From Sporichthya polymorpha DSM 43042 (GTDB taxonomy: Bacteria; Actinomycetota; Actinomycetes; Sporichthyales; Sporichthyaceae), in NCBI RefSeq assembly GCF_000384115.1, contig NZ_KB913029.1:4811057-4875056 (forward strand): a stretch of 64,000 bases of DNA, written 5' to 3'. The position numbers were made by a program, and so were the translations under genes. Below the pieces are notes generated by a model. That model was not told where the DNA came from and searched no databases. It worked only from the letters and a program-made list of their open reading frames with translations. Shown one piece after another: positions 18,036-25,894 of the stretch (within the stretch, counting starts at the first letter, position 1; each line of letters starts with the position of its first letter).

Positions 18036-19478
18036 ATGGGGAACTTCGGGGGGATCCGGTTCGGCCGGAGAGTCCTACGTCGGTGGTGGGTGGTCGCGGT
18101 CCTGATCGCGCTCGGGGCCGGACTGGCGGTCGCGACGGCGCCGTCCGCGGCCGAGCGTCTGCGGTCCTCGCCCGGCAGCGCGTCGACCGAGCTCGTCTTC
18201 TCCCCCGACGCCACGACCGCGTCGACCTCGCAGGCCCGGCAGCAGCTCGAGCTCGCTTCGCGGGTGGCCGCGCAGCCCGAGGTGGCCGACGCGGCCGCGG
18301 AGCGCAACATGCTCCTGCGCTCGGACCTGTTCTCCGACACGGTCACCGTCGCGCTCGACGAGGAGGCCGGCTCGATCGTCGTCACCGCGACGACCGGCGA
18401 CGACTCGCCGGCCGCCGTCGAGGTGGCCGCCGCGTACGCCCAGGCCGCCGCGGACTACATCGCCGCCACCACCGGGATCTCGCTGCGCCCGATCGGCACC
18501 CCGGTCGCGGCGCCGCGGACGACCGAGCGCATCCCGTCCGACCCGTACGAGCGCGGGGCGCTCGGCGCCCTCGCCGGCCTGGTGCTCGGCGTCCTGCTCG
18601 CGGGCACGATCGCGCCCGGCCGCGACGGGCGGCTGCACGACCGACGTTCGCTCGAGCGGGCGTACCGCAGCTCCGTGCTCATCGAGATCCCCCGCACCCG
18701 GGCCCGGGCGCGCTACGCGGGCTACGTCGCGTTCCTGGCCCGCCCCACCGGCACGGTCGCCGAGGCCTACCGCGTGCTGCGCTGCGCGGTGCTGAACCGC
18801 GGCAAGCAGGGCGAGGCCGCTCCCCGCGTCATCGCGGTGACGTCGCCGAACCGCGGCGACGGGCGCTCCAGCGTCGCGCGCAACCTGGCGGCGGCGCTGG
18901 CCGAGTCGGGCCGGCGCGTGCTGCTCGTCGACTGCGACTTCGGGCACCCCACCGCCCACTACGGCGTGGGCATCCAGCCCAACACCGGCCTGTCGGACCT
19001 GCTCGCCGCCGCCGACCCCGGCGCGCGGCTCGCGGAGGTCGTGCAGCAGACCGAGACCCCCGGGGTGCTCGTCCTCTCGATCGGGACGCGCGGCGGCCGT
19101 GAGCCCGGCCAGCTGGCCAGCGCGCTGCCGCAGGTGCTGACGGTGGCGCGGCGGCTCGTGGACGTCATCGTTCTCGACTCCGAACCGCTGGCCTGCGCCG
19201 GCGACGCGCTCGACGCGCTGGAGATCGCCGACGCGGTGCTGATCGTGGCCAAGGCGGGCCGGACCCACCGCGGCGCCGCCAAGCAGACCGCCGACCTGCT
19301 CGAGCGCTGCGGGACCGTGGACAAGGTCGCCGGGCTGGTGCTGATCGGCACCTCCCGCGAGACCGAGGTCCGCACCCCGTACCTGATCACCCGGCCCGCC
19401 GCCGAGTACGACAACGGCACGACGGCCGTCCCGGCGTGGGACGACTCCCCCGCCGAGCTGGTGGGCGGCCGCTCCTGA
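18036..19478 (+). CDS. Wzc/CapB-like polysaccharide chain-length protein with altered Walker A
   Basis: A 480-residue protein with two membrane segments (about 19-37 and 173-193) around an extracellular Wzz-like loop, followed by a cytoplasmic MinD-like ATPase domain: the layout of actinobacterial BY-kinases that control capsule or exopolysaccharide length. Walker A' (RRVLLVDCDFGHPT) and Walker B (DVIVLDSEPL) are present, but Walker A reads SPNRGDGRSS, with Arg277 where the phosphate-binding Lys is expected. The C-terminus has only scattered Tyr, not a cluster. It may be a scaffold rather than an active kinase. The ATG at 18036 follows AGAAGG by 9 bases; a GTG at 18018 is possible. Confidence 0.75.
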   Translation: MGNFGGIRFGRRVLRRWWVVAVLIALGAGLAVATAPSAAERLRSSPGSASTELVFSPDATTASTSQARQQLELASRVAAQPEVADAAAERNMLLRSDLFSDTVTVALDEEAGSIVVTATTGDDSPAAVEVAAAYAQAAADYIAATTGISLRPIGTPVAAPRTTERIPSDPYERGALGALAGLVLGVLLAGTIAPGRDGRLHDRRSLERAYRSSVLIEIPRTRARARYAGYVAFLARPTGTVAEAYRVLRCAVLNRGKQGEAAPRVIAVTSPNRGDGRSSVARNLAAALAESGRRVLLVDCDFGHPTAHYGVGIQPNTGLSDLLAAADPGARLAEVVQQTETPGVLVLSIGTRGGREPGQLASALPQVLTVARRLVDVIVLDSEPLACAGDALDALEIADAVLIVAKAGRTHRGAAKQTADLLERCGTVDKVAGLVLIGTSRETEVRTPYLITRPAAEYDNGTTAVPAWDDSPAELVGGRS

Positions 19479-19496
19479 CCAACGGCGCCGCACTGG

Positions 19497-19633
19497 TTGA
19501 CAAAGGGTGTCACCCCTTCTCGACACCCCCGTCGATAAAGGGTGTCACCCCTTCTCGACACCCCCGTCGATAAAGGGTGTCACCCCTTCTCGACACCCCC
19601 GTCGATAAGGGGTGTCACCCCTTGTCGACGGGG
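19497..19633. repeat. Four tandem 35-bp units of the GGGTGTCACCC palindrome family
   Basis: Units start at 19502, 19537, 19572 and 19607 with an exact 35-base period. Each holds the palindrome AAAGGGTGTCACCCCTT followed by CTCGACACCCCCGTCGAT; the first three units are identical and the fourth differs slightly so that its flanks (GTCGATAA, TTGTCGAC) form a longer hairpin. The array lies between the convergent ends of the BY-kinase-like gene and coaE. It has no unique spacers, so it is not a CRISPR. Confidence 0.9.
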
Positions 19634-19640
19634 TCGGGAC

Positions 19641-20246
19641 TCAGGGGCGGGCGCGGCGCTGCAGGTCCGCCCAAAGCCGATCCACCTGCGTCTCGAGGTG
19701 CGCGCGGTCCGCGGAGTTGTCGAGGACGACGTCGGCGATCGCGAGCCGTTCCTCCCTCGACGCCTGGGCCGCGATGCGAGCCCGGGCGTCCTCCTCGGTC
19801 ATCCCGCGCCAGGCGACGAGGCGCTGCACCGCGACCTCGGGGTCGACGTCGACGACCACGACGAGGTCGAAGTTCCCGCGCCCGGCGGTCTCGGCCAGCA
19901 GCGGGATCGCCTGCACGACGATCGACCCGGGCGGCGCGCCCTCGGTGAGCTCCTTCGACCGGGCCCGCACGAGCGGGTGCACGATGCCGTTCAGGCGGGC
20001 GCGGGCGTCCGGGTCGGCGAACGCGATGGCGGCCAGCCGGGGCCGGTCGAGCGCCCCGTCCGCGGCGAGGATCTCGGGGCCGAACGCCTCCACCAGTGCG
20101 GCCAGCCCCGGCGTTCCGGGTTCGACGACCTCCCGCGCGATCACGTCGGCGTCGACGATCACCGCGCCCTTCGCCTCGAGCAGGTCGGTGACGGTCGTCT
20201 TCCCGGAGCCGATGCCCCCGGTCACGGCAATGAGCACGCCGCGCAT
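19641..20246 (-). CDS. coaE: Dephospho-CoA kinase
   Basis: A 201-residue P-loop kinase for the last step of coenzyme A synthesis, phosphorylating the ribose 3'-OH of dephospho-CoA. Walker A is TGGIGSGKTT (residues 9-18); DADVIAREVVEPG, the VVQAIPLLAETAG lid region and WRGMTEEDARARIAAQ are typical. It is the single-domain form, without the extra C-terminal domain found in mycobacterial CoaE. The ATG at 20246 gives the usual N-terminus, but GAGAGG sits almost against it; a GTG at 20237 would have better spacing. It follows rpsA on the same strand with a terminator between. Confidence 0.95.
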   Translation of the reverse strand: MRGVLIAVTGGIGSGKTTVTDLLEAKGAVIVDADVIAREVVEPGTPGLAALVEAFGPEILAADGALDRPRLAAIAFADPDARARLNGIVHPLVRARSKELTEGAPPGSIVVQAIPLLAETAGRGNFDLVVVVDVDPEVAVQRLVAWRGMTEEDARARIAAQASREERLAIADVVLDNSADRAHLETQVDRLWADLQRRARP

Positions 20247-20294
20247 CCTCTCAGAGCGGCTGTGTCGTCGGACGCGGGCGTCCGGACACGCAGG

Positions 20295-20326
20295 AAGGCC
20301 CCGCCCGGCGAACCGGACGGGGCCTT
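20295..20326 (-). terminator. Rho-independent terminator of rpsA
   Basis: A stem of 14 base pairs (one G-T pair) made by AAGGCCCCGTCCGG and CCGGGCGGGGCCTT on the minus strand with a 4-base loop, followed by TTCCTG. It lies 46 bp after the rpsA stop. Just upstream of it is a further palindrome, GCTGACG-TAG-CGTCAGC (20328-20344). Confidence 0.8.
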
Positions 20327-20344
20327 GCTGACGCTACGTCAGCC

Positions 20345-20379
20345 GTTCAACAAAGGGTGACACCCCTTGTTTCACGAAC
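20345..20379. repeat. GGGTGTCACCC-family palindrome over the rpsA stop codon
   Basis: GTTC...GAAC-bounded palindrome with core CAAAGGGTGACACCCCTTG. The TGA of rpsA (20372-20374) lies inside the element, so the last two codons and the stop of the ribosomal protein gene are part of it or directly abut it. Confidence 0.8.
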
Positions 20380-21853
20380 GGCCGGTGAGCTTCTCGCGGA
20401 GGGCGGCGAGCGCCTCGTCGGAGGCGAGGGTGCCGCCGTCGGTGTCGGACGAGCCCTCCGAGGAGTAGGTCGACGGAGCCGCAGCGGCAGCGCCGGCCTC
20501 GGCGTCGGCCTCGGCGGCCGCACGCATCTGCTTGCGGTGCGCCTCGAAGCGCTCGCGGGCAGCGGCGTACTGCGCCTCCCACTTCTCGCGGGCCGCCTCG
20601 TGGCCCGGGAGCCACTCGTTGGTCTCCGGGTCGAAGCCCTCGGGGTAGACGTAGTTGCCCTGCTCGTCGTACTCGGCCGGCATGCCGTACTGCGCCGGGT
20701 CGAAGTGCTCGTCGTCGCCGATCGCGCCGGCGTTCTCGTTCGCCTGCTTCAGCGAGAGCGAGATGCGGCGACGCTCGAGGTCGATGTCGATGACCTTGAC
20801 GAAGATCTCGTCGCCGACCTGGACGACCTGCTCCGGGATCTCGACGTGGCGCTCGGCCAGCTCGGAGATGTGGACCAGACCCTCGATGCCCTCGTCCACG
20901 CGGACGAACGCACCGAACGGAACGAGCTTGGTGACGCGACCCGGAACGACCTGGCCGATCGCGTGAGTGCGCGCGAACTGCTGCCACGGGTCTTCCTGGG
21001 TCGCCTTCAGCGACAGGGAGACGCGCTCGCGGTCCATGTCGACGTCGAGGACCTCGACCGTGACCTCCTGGCCGACCTCGACGACCTCGGACGGGTGGTC
21101 GATGTGCTTCCAGGACAGCTCGGAGACGTGCACCAGACCGTCGACGCCACCGAGGTCGACGAACGCACCGAAGTTGACGATCGACGAGACGACACCGGAA
21201 CGGACCTGGCCCTTCTGAAGGGTCGTCAGGAACGTCTGGCGGACCTCGGACTGGGTCTGCTCGAGCCAGGCGCGGCGGGACAGGACCACGTTGTTGCGGT
21301 TCTTGTCCAGCTCGATGATCTTGGCCTCGAGCTCCTTGCCGACGTACGGCTGCAGGTCGCGGACGCGGCGCATCTCCACCAGCGAGGCGGGGAGGAAGCC
21401 ACGGAGGCCGATGTCCAGGATGAGACCACCCTTGACGACCTCGATCACCGTGCCGGTGACGATGCCGTCCTCCTCCTTGATCTTCTCGATCGTGCCCCAG
21501 GCGCGCTCGTACTGGGCGCGCTTCTTGGACAGGATCAGACGGCCTTCCTTGTCCTCCTTCTGGAGAACCAGGGCCTCGATCTCATCGCCGACGGAAACGA
21601 CCTCGGACGGGTCGACGTCGTGCTTGATGGAGAGTTCGCGGGAGGGGATGACGCCCTCGGTCTTGTAACCGATGTCGAGGAGAACCTCGTCCCGGTCGAC
21701 CTTGACGATGACGCCTTCGACGATGTCGCCATCGTTGAAGTACTTGATGGTCTCGTCGATCGCGGCGAGGAAGTCCTCAGCCGAACCGATGTCGTTGACC
21801 GCGACCTGGGGCGGGGTGTGCAGTGCGGGGTTGGCCTCGACGGTGCTCGTCAT
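20372..21853 (-). CDS. rpsA: 30S ribosomal protein S1
   Basis: A 493-residue S1 with four S1 RNA-binding repeats, the usual number in actinobacteria (E. coli has six). The repeats are visible at about 35-105 (GDIVEGVIVKVDRDEVLLDI), 120-190 (GTVIEVVKGGLILDIGLRGF), 205-275 (SGVVSSIVNFGAFVDLGG) and 290-360 (GRVTKLVPFGAFVRVDEG), followed by an Ala/Glu-rich tail. S1 brings structured or weak-leader mRNA to the ribosome. The ATG at 21853 matches the family N-terminus; GGAG is 11 bases upstream. It is divergent from the methyltransferase gene. Its stop lies in a repeat element and a strong terminator follows. Confidence 0.97.
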   Translation of the reverse strand: MTSTVEANPALHTPPQVAVNDIGSAEDFLAAIDETIKYFNDGDIVEGVIVKVDRDEVLLDIGYKTEGVIPSRELSIKHDVDPSEVVSVGDEIEALVLQKEDKEGRLILSKKRAQYERAWGTIEKIKEEDGIVTGTVIEVVKGGLILDIGLRGFLPASLVEMRRVRDLQPYVGKELEAKIIELDKNRNNVVLSRRAWLEQTQSEVRQTFLTTLQKGQVRSGVVSSIVNFGAFVDLGGVDGLVHVSELSWKHIDHPSEVVEVGQEVTVEVLDVDMDRERVSLSLKATQEDPWQQFARTHAIGQVVPGRVTKLVPFGAFVRVDEGIEGLVHISELAERHVEIPEQVVQVGDEIFVKVIDIDLERRRISLSLKQANENAGAIGDDEHFDPAQYGMPAEYDEQGNYVYPEGFDPETNEWLPGHEAAREKWEAQYAAARERFEAHRKQMRAAAEADAEAGAAAAAPSTYSSEGSSDTDGGTLASDEALAALREKLTGRS

Positions 21854-22121
21854 GTGGTGGGTTGCTCCGGATACGGATAATTGGTCGGGTGGTCTGCGAG
21901 CGGACGGCTCCCGCTGCCGACTACCGCTCGCCAATCCCCTGTCTACGCGACGACGTGAAGCGCAACCAAAGAACTACAACCGGAACGACCAACGGGCGTG
22001 CTCTCCCTATGTCCGGAGCGCACGAGCCCACACCGCGCCTGCCAGAATACGTCTTCGCCGGAAAGCCGGTCAATCACGCCCCGTATCGGGCCGTACCGGC
22101 GCCCCTACGCCGAGGAGCGGA

Positions 22122-22976
22122 ATGACCCACGACTCCGGCCTCGCCCCGGGGCCGGCCGGGCCCGAGGTCGCCTCCGTGGGGCGCACGGACTGTGACGAAC
22201 CGGCCTCCCGTTGGGCCAATCGGGGCTGGTGGGACCGGGTGGCCGCCGAGTACCAGGCCGAGCACGGGACGTTCCTCGGCGACGCCGAGTTCGTCTGGGG
22301 CCCGGAGGGCCTGTCCGAGGCGACCGCGGGGCTGCTGGGCCCGGTGGCCGGGCGCCGCGTGCTGGAGATCGGCGCCGGCGCGGCGCAGTGCTCCCGGTGG
22401 CTGGCCCGGGCCGGGGCGGACCCGGTCGCGCTCGACCTGTCGATCGAGCAGTTACGGCATTCGCGGGCGCTCGACCGCCGGACCGGGGCGCGGGTGCCGG
22501 TCGTGCAGGCCGACGCCGGGGCGCTCCCGTTCGCCGACGCCGCGTTCGACCTGGCCTGCTCGGCGTACGGGGCGCTCCCCTTCGTGGCGGACTCGGCGCG
22601 GGTGATGCGGGAGGTCGCCCGTGTGCTGCGCCCGGGCGGACGCTGGGTGTTCTCCGTGACCCACCCGATCCGCTGGGCGCTGCCCGACGACCCCGGGCCG
22701 GACGGGCTGGTCGTCCGCGACTCCTACTTCGACCGCCGCCCGTACGTGGAGACGGGGACCGACGGCCGCCCGGTCTACGCCGAGCACCACCGGACGCTCG
22801 GGGACCGGGTCCGCGAGATCGTCGGTGCCGGGCTGCGGCTCGTCGACCTCGTCGAGCCCGAGTGGCCGGACGGGCACGACCGTGTGTGGGGCGGGTGGAG
22901 CCCGCTGCGCGGCCGGCTGGTCCCGGGCACGGCGATCTTCTGCTGCACCAAGCCCGGCCCCGGCGAGGCCGCGTGA
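22122..22976 (+). CDS. Class I SAM-dependent methyltransferase
   Basis: A 284-residue methyltransferase with SAM motif I VLEIGAGAAQCSRWLA (about 76-91), motif II acidic end ALDLS, the post-motif PVVQADAGALPFADAAFD and EVARVLRPGGRWVFSVTHP, all of Methyltransf_11 type. GWWDRVAAEYQAEHG near the N-terminus is often seen in actinobacterial members of this group. The ATG at 22122 has GAGGAG 4 bases upstream. The stop overlaps the GTG of the flippase-like gene, so the two are co-translated. Substrate unknown; the neighbour hints at a glycan or lipid-linked sugar. Confidence 0.85.
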   Translation: MTHDSGLAPGPAGPEVASVGRTDCDEPASRWANRGWWDRVAAEYQAEHGTFLGDAEFVWGPEGLSEATAGLLGPVAGRRVLEIGAGAAQCSRWLARAGADPVALDLSIEQLRHSRALDRRTGARVPVVQADAGALPFADAAFDLACSAYGALPFVADSARVMREVARVLRPGGRWVFSVTHPIRWALPDDPGPDGLVVRDSYFDRRPYVETGTDGRPVYAEHHRTLGDRVREIVGAGLRLVDLVEPEWPDGHDRVWGGWSPLRGRLVPGTAIFCCTKPGPGEAA

Positions 22977-24322
22977 GCTCAGCGACCGGACCGGGCGTCG
23001 TCCGCGGCGGGGCCCTGCTGGCCGCGGGCCTCGCGGTGTCGAACGCGTTCGGCTACGCGCTCAACGTCGTCGCGTCCCGCGTGCTCGGGCCGGACGAGTT
23101 CGGCGCGTTCGCGTCGCTGATGGGGATCGTGCTCGTCGCGTACGTCGGGTCGCTCGCGCTGCAGTCGGTGACCGCGCGCCGCCTGGCGACCGACGGACCG
23201 GCCGCCGCGCCCGCCCTGCTCGCCCTCGGCCGCCGGGTCGCGTTCGGAATCGCCGGCGGACTGGCCCTGGCCGCGCCCGCGTTCTCGGCGTTTCTCCACC
23301 TCGACGCGACGCAGGTGCTCCTGGTCGCCGCGTCGCTGTTCCCGCTCACGCTCGTCGGCGCCCGGTTCGGCCTGGCCCAGGGCACCGAGCGGTTCGGGGC
23401 GCTCGCCGTCCTCTACATCGTCGTCGCCACCGGGCGGCTCGGTGGGACGCTCGTCGGCCTCGCGGTGCGCGACACCGTGACGGCGGGGCTGGTCGGGGCG
23501 CTGGTGGGCGCGACGGCCGCGGCAGTGGTGGCGGCCCGGATCGCGCCGGCGCCGCACCCGGTCATCGGGGTCGGTGAGCCGGGCGCCGCGCGGGAGTTCG
23601 CCGTCGCCGCGGGGGCGCTGTTCTCCTTCTTCGCGCTCACCAACGTCGACGTCCTGCTCGCGCGGCACCAGCTCGACGCCTCCGAGGCGGGGCTGTACGC
23701 GCTCGGCGCGGTCGTTGCGAAGGGGGCGTTCTGGTTCCCCGCGTTCATCGCGGTGCTGGCGTACCCGATGCTCGTCGACGAGGCCCGGCGCGGCGGCGCG
23801 ATGCGGGTCTCGCTGGCGCTGGTCGCGGCCTCGGGTGCGGTGCTGACGCTCGGGACGGCGTTGGTGCCCGATCTCGTCGTCGACCTGATCGGCGGCAACT
23901 CCTACGCCGAGCTCGGGAACGACGTGCCGCTGTTCGCGCTGGCGGGCTCGTTGTTCGCGGTCGCGCAGCTGCTCGTCTACGCCCGGCTCGCGCAGGGTGA
24001 CCCGCGGGCGGGGCTGCGCGTGGCGGCGGTGCTGGTCGGGCTGATCCTCACCGTCCAGCTGGTCGCGAACGACTCGGTGCGCGCGATCGTGCTCAGCGTG
24101 TGCGCGGCCGCGGCGACGCTGTCGCTGGCCGGGCTGGTGTCCGAGCGGCGGACGCTCGGCGAGCGGCCCGTCGGTCCGGTGGTCGGCTCAGGCGCCGGGC
24201 TCGGCGAAGAAGCCGACCGCGACGGAGTGACCGGCGGCGACCTCGACGTTCTCGAGACCCTGGCCGCCGAGGAGCCAGCCGGTCGCCGCGAGGACCCCGA
24301 GCGGCCGCAGCCCGCTCGGTAG
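22973..24322 (+). CDS. Polysaccharide flippase-like membrane protein
   Basis: A 449-residue multi-spanning protein resembling oligosaccharide flippases of the MOP/Wzx superfamily: ALNVVASRVLGPDEFGAFASL near the N-terminus is the family hallmark, followed by about 12 hydrophobic segments. It would move lipid-linked glycan across the membrane. The GTG start overlaps the methyltransferase stop (GTGA). The last 45 residues, after AGLVSERRTLGE, are not hydrophobic and lie antisense to the end of the lytic transglycosylase gene: the two genes overlap tail to tail by 135 bp (24188-24322). An unseen frameshift ending this gene earlier is possible. Confidence 0.75.
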   Translation: MSSATGPGVVRGGALLAAGLAVSNAFGYALNVVASRVLGPDEFGAFASLMGIVLVAYVGSLALQSVTARRLATDGPAAAPALLALGRRVAFGIAGGLALAAPAFSAFLHLDATQVLLVAASLFPLTLVGARFGLAQGTERFGALAVLYIVVATGRLGGTLVGLAVRDTVTAGLVGALVGATAAAVVAARIAPAPHPVIGVGEPGAAREFAVAAGALFSFFALTNVDVLLARHQLDASEAGLYALGAVVAKGAFWFPAFIAVLAYPMLVDEARRGGAMRVSLALVAASGAVLTLGTALVPDLVVDLIGGNSYAELGNDVPLFALAGSLFAVAQLLVYARLAQGDPRAGLRVAAVLVGLILTVQLVANDSVRAIVLSVCAAAATLSLAGLVSERRTLGERPVGPVVGSGAGLGEEADRDGVTGGDLDVLETLAAEEPAGRREDPERPQPAR

Positions 24323-25735
24323 CGTCGCGAGGCGCACCGAGTAGGTACCCGGGGCCAGTCCCGGCAGCAGGAACCGGCCCGCCGCGTCGGTCTCGACGGT
24401 CAGGTCGACCGCCTCGCCGGCGGCCGAGGTGCCGAAGATCCGCACCGTGGCTCCGACGACGGCGGTGTCGTCCTCGTCGTCGACGGTGTCGGTCTCGGTC
24501 CAGCCGTCCGCGTCGAGGAACACCCGGCCGCCGACGGTGGCGGTCGTCGGGGCCGGCGTGGGCTCGGGGGTCGGGTTGGTGCCGGGGTCGGCCGGCTCCG
24601 GGCTGGGCTCGGGGCTGGGGACCGGGCTGGGGACCGGGCTGGGCACCGGGCTGGGCACCGGCGTCGGCTGGGCCGGCGTGGCGGGCGTCGGCTTGGGCGT
24701 CGTCGGTGCGGGCGTCGGCTTCGGTTTGGCCGGCGTCGTCGGGCCGGTCGTGCCGGTGCCCTGGCCGCCCTTGCCGGGCTTCGCGCCGGCCTTGGCGTAG
24801 ACGCCGGCCCACGCGAGCACGTGCGAGACGTACTCCCACGAGCGGTTGTAGCGGAAGACCGCGGCGAGGAGGTCCTCGCGGTCACGCAGGTCTCCCCCGC
24901 CGAGGCAGAGGTAGGTCGCCGCGGCGAGGGCGGCGTCGGCGATGTTGTTCGGGTCGGCCTTGCCGTCGCCGTTGCCGTCGCGGCCGAGGCCGGCCCAGGT
25001 GCCGGGGAGGAACTGCATCGGGCCGACGGCGCGGTCGTAGACCTTGTCGCCGTCGAGCTTGCCGCCGTCGCTGTCGCGGATCAGCGCGAAGTTGCCCTCG
25101 CCGGTCAGCGCCGGGCCGAGGATCGGGCGCAGCGTGGTGCCCTTGGCGTCGACCTCACCGTTGCGGGCGTGGCCGGACTCGATGCGGCCGATGCCGGCGA
25201 GGATCGGCCAGGAGATGTGGCAGTCCGGGCGCTGCTGCCGCATGATCCGCGCCGCCGACTGGTACGCGGCGAGCACGCGCGCCGGGATCGCCTTCGAGCC
25301 GGGCGTCGTGAGCAGCGGCGCGGGCAGGTCGTCCGCCACGGGGGCGTTGAGGTTCAGGAGTTCGAACAGATCGGGCCCCGGCACCGGCCGCGGCACCTCG
25401 ACGTCGTAGGGCTGCAGCGGGACGTACGGCAGCAGGTCGTTGGCCGAGATGCCGCGCAGAACGTTCCCGTCCGCCCGGGTCGAGGCCATGAAGACCGATT
25501 CGCCCCCGCCCTCCCCGGTGCCGGGGACGATCGTGACGGTCCCGAGGATCGCGGACGACACCGCCGCCGCAGCCGCGACCATCGAGGTCGCGCCGGTCCC
25601 CGCGTCGGACCACGCCCGCTTCCGCGCGCCCGCGCGCGCTGCGTTCGTGCGCGCTGCGTCCGTGCGCGCTGCGGTCGAGGCCCCCGGAATCCGCTTCCGT
25701 CCCCGTGTCTTCTTCGGTGCACTGTGCCGGCCCAT
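24188..25735 (-). CDS. Lytic transglycosylase with SdrD-B-like C-terminal domain
   Basis: A 515-residue exported protein. After a basic N-terminus and one hydrophobic segment (about 50-70) comes an SLT-type lytic transglycosylase domain (about 145-310), with catalytic Glu in GIGRIESGHARNG, and GPMQFLPGTWAGLGRDGN and YNRSWEYV as in MltB-like enzymes that cut peptidoglycan. A Pro/Thr/Ser-rich linker with VPSP repeats (about 335-385) follows, then an SdrD-B-like beta domain (GGRVFLDADGW, ETDAAGRFLLPGLAPGTYSV) that may hold the enzyme at the surface. The start is the ATG at 25735 or the GTG just before it; there is no strong ribosome site. The 3' end overlaps the convergent flippase gene. Confidence 0.85.
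   Translation of the reverse strand: MGRHSAPKKTRGRKRIPGASTAARTDAARTNAARAGARKRAWSDAGTGATSMVAAAAAVSSAILGTVTIVPGTGEGGGESVFMASTRADGNVLRGISANDLLPYVPLQPYDVEVPRPVPGPDLFELLNLNAPVADDLPAPLLTTPGSKAIPARVLAAYQSAARIMRQQRPDCHISWPILAGIGRIESGHARNGEVDAKGTTLRPILGPALTGEGNFALIRDSDGGKLDGDKVYDRAVGPMQFLPGTWAGLGRDGNGDGKADPNNIADAALAAATYLCLGGGDLRDREDLLAAVFRYNRSWEYVSHVLAWAGVYAKAGAKPGKGGQGTGTTGPTTPAKPKPTPAPTTPKPTPATPAQPTPVPSPVPSPVPSPVPSPEPSPEPADPGTNPTPEPTPAPTTATVGGRVFLDADGWTETDTVDDEDDTAVVGATVRIFGTSAAGEAVDLTVETDAAGRFLLPGLAPGTYSVRLATLPSGLRPLGVLAATGWLLGGQGLENVEVAAGHSVAVGFFAEPGA
24605..24660. repeat. Tandem 12-bp repeats encoding the VPSP linker
   Basis: Four to five copies of ACCGGGCTGGGG (some with GGGC) in tandem encode alternating PVPS units in the linker of the lytic transglycosylase. 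The copy number could vary between strains without changing frame. Confidence 0.8.
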
Positions 25736-25807
25736 CACGCGCTCTATCGGCGCCCCCGCCGCAGGTCTTGACCCTTGTCGCGCGATTCACAGCCGCCCCG
25801 CCCTCAC

Positions 25808-25859
25808 CAGTGGGGGTGACACCCCCACTGCGTTCAACAAGGGGTGTCACCCCCACTGG
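25808..25859. repeat. Two GGGTGTCACCC-family palindromes downstream of polA
   Basis: The first is a perfect 23-base palindrome centred on GGGGGTGACACCCCC (25808-25830); the second (25832-25859) starts GTTCAACAAGGGGTGTCACC as in the rpsA copy and ends CCACTGG. They fill the gap between the stop of polA and the start of the lytic transglycosylase, on the same strand as both. Confidence 0.85.
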
Positions 25860-25894
25860 TACGGCTGGTACGGGTGGGGCGGGGGCGGGGAGGG

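Noticed and set aside
19497-19633. Possible CRISPR array
   Set aside because: The 35-base period contains no unique spacers; whole units repeat identically and no cas genes are near.
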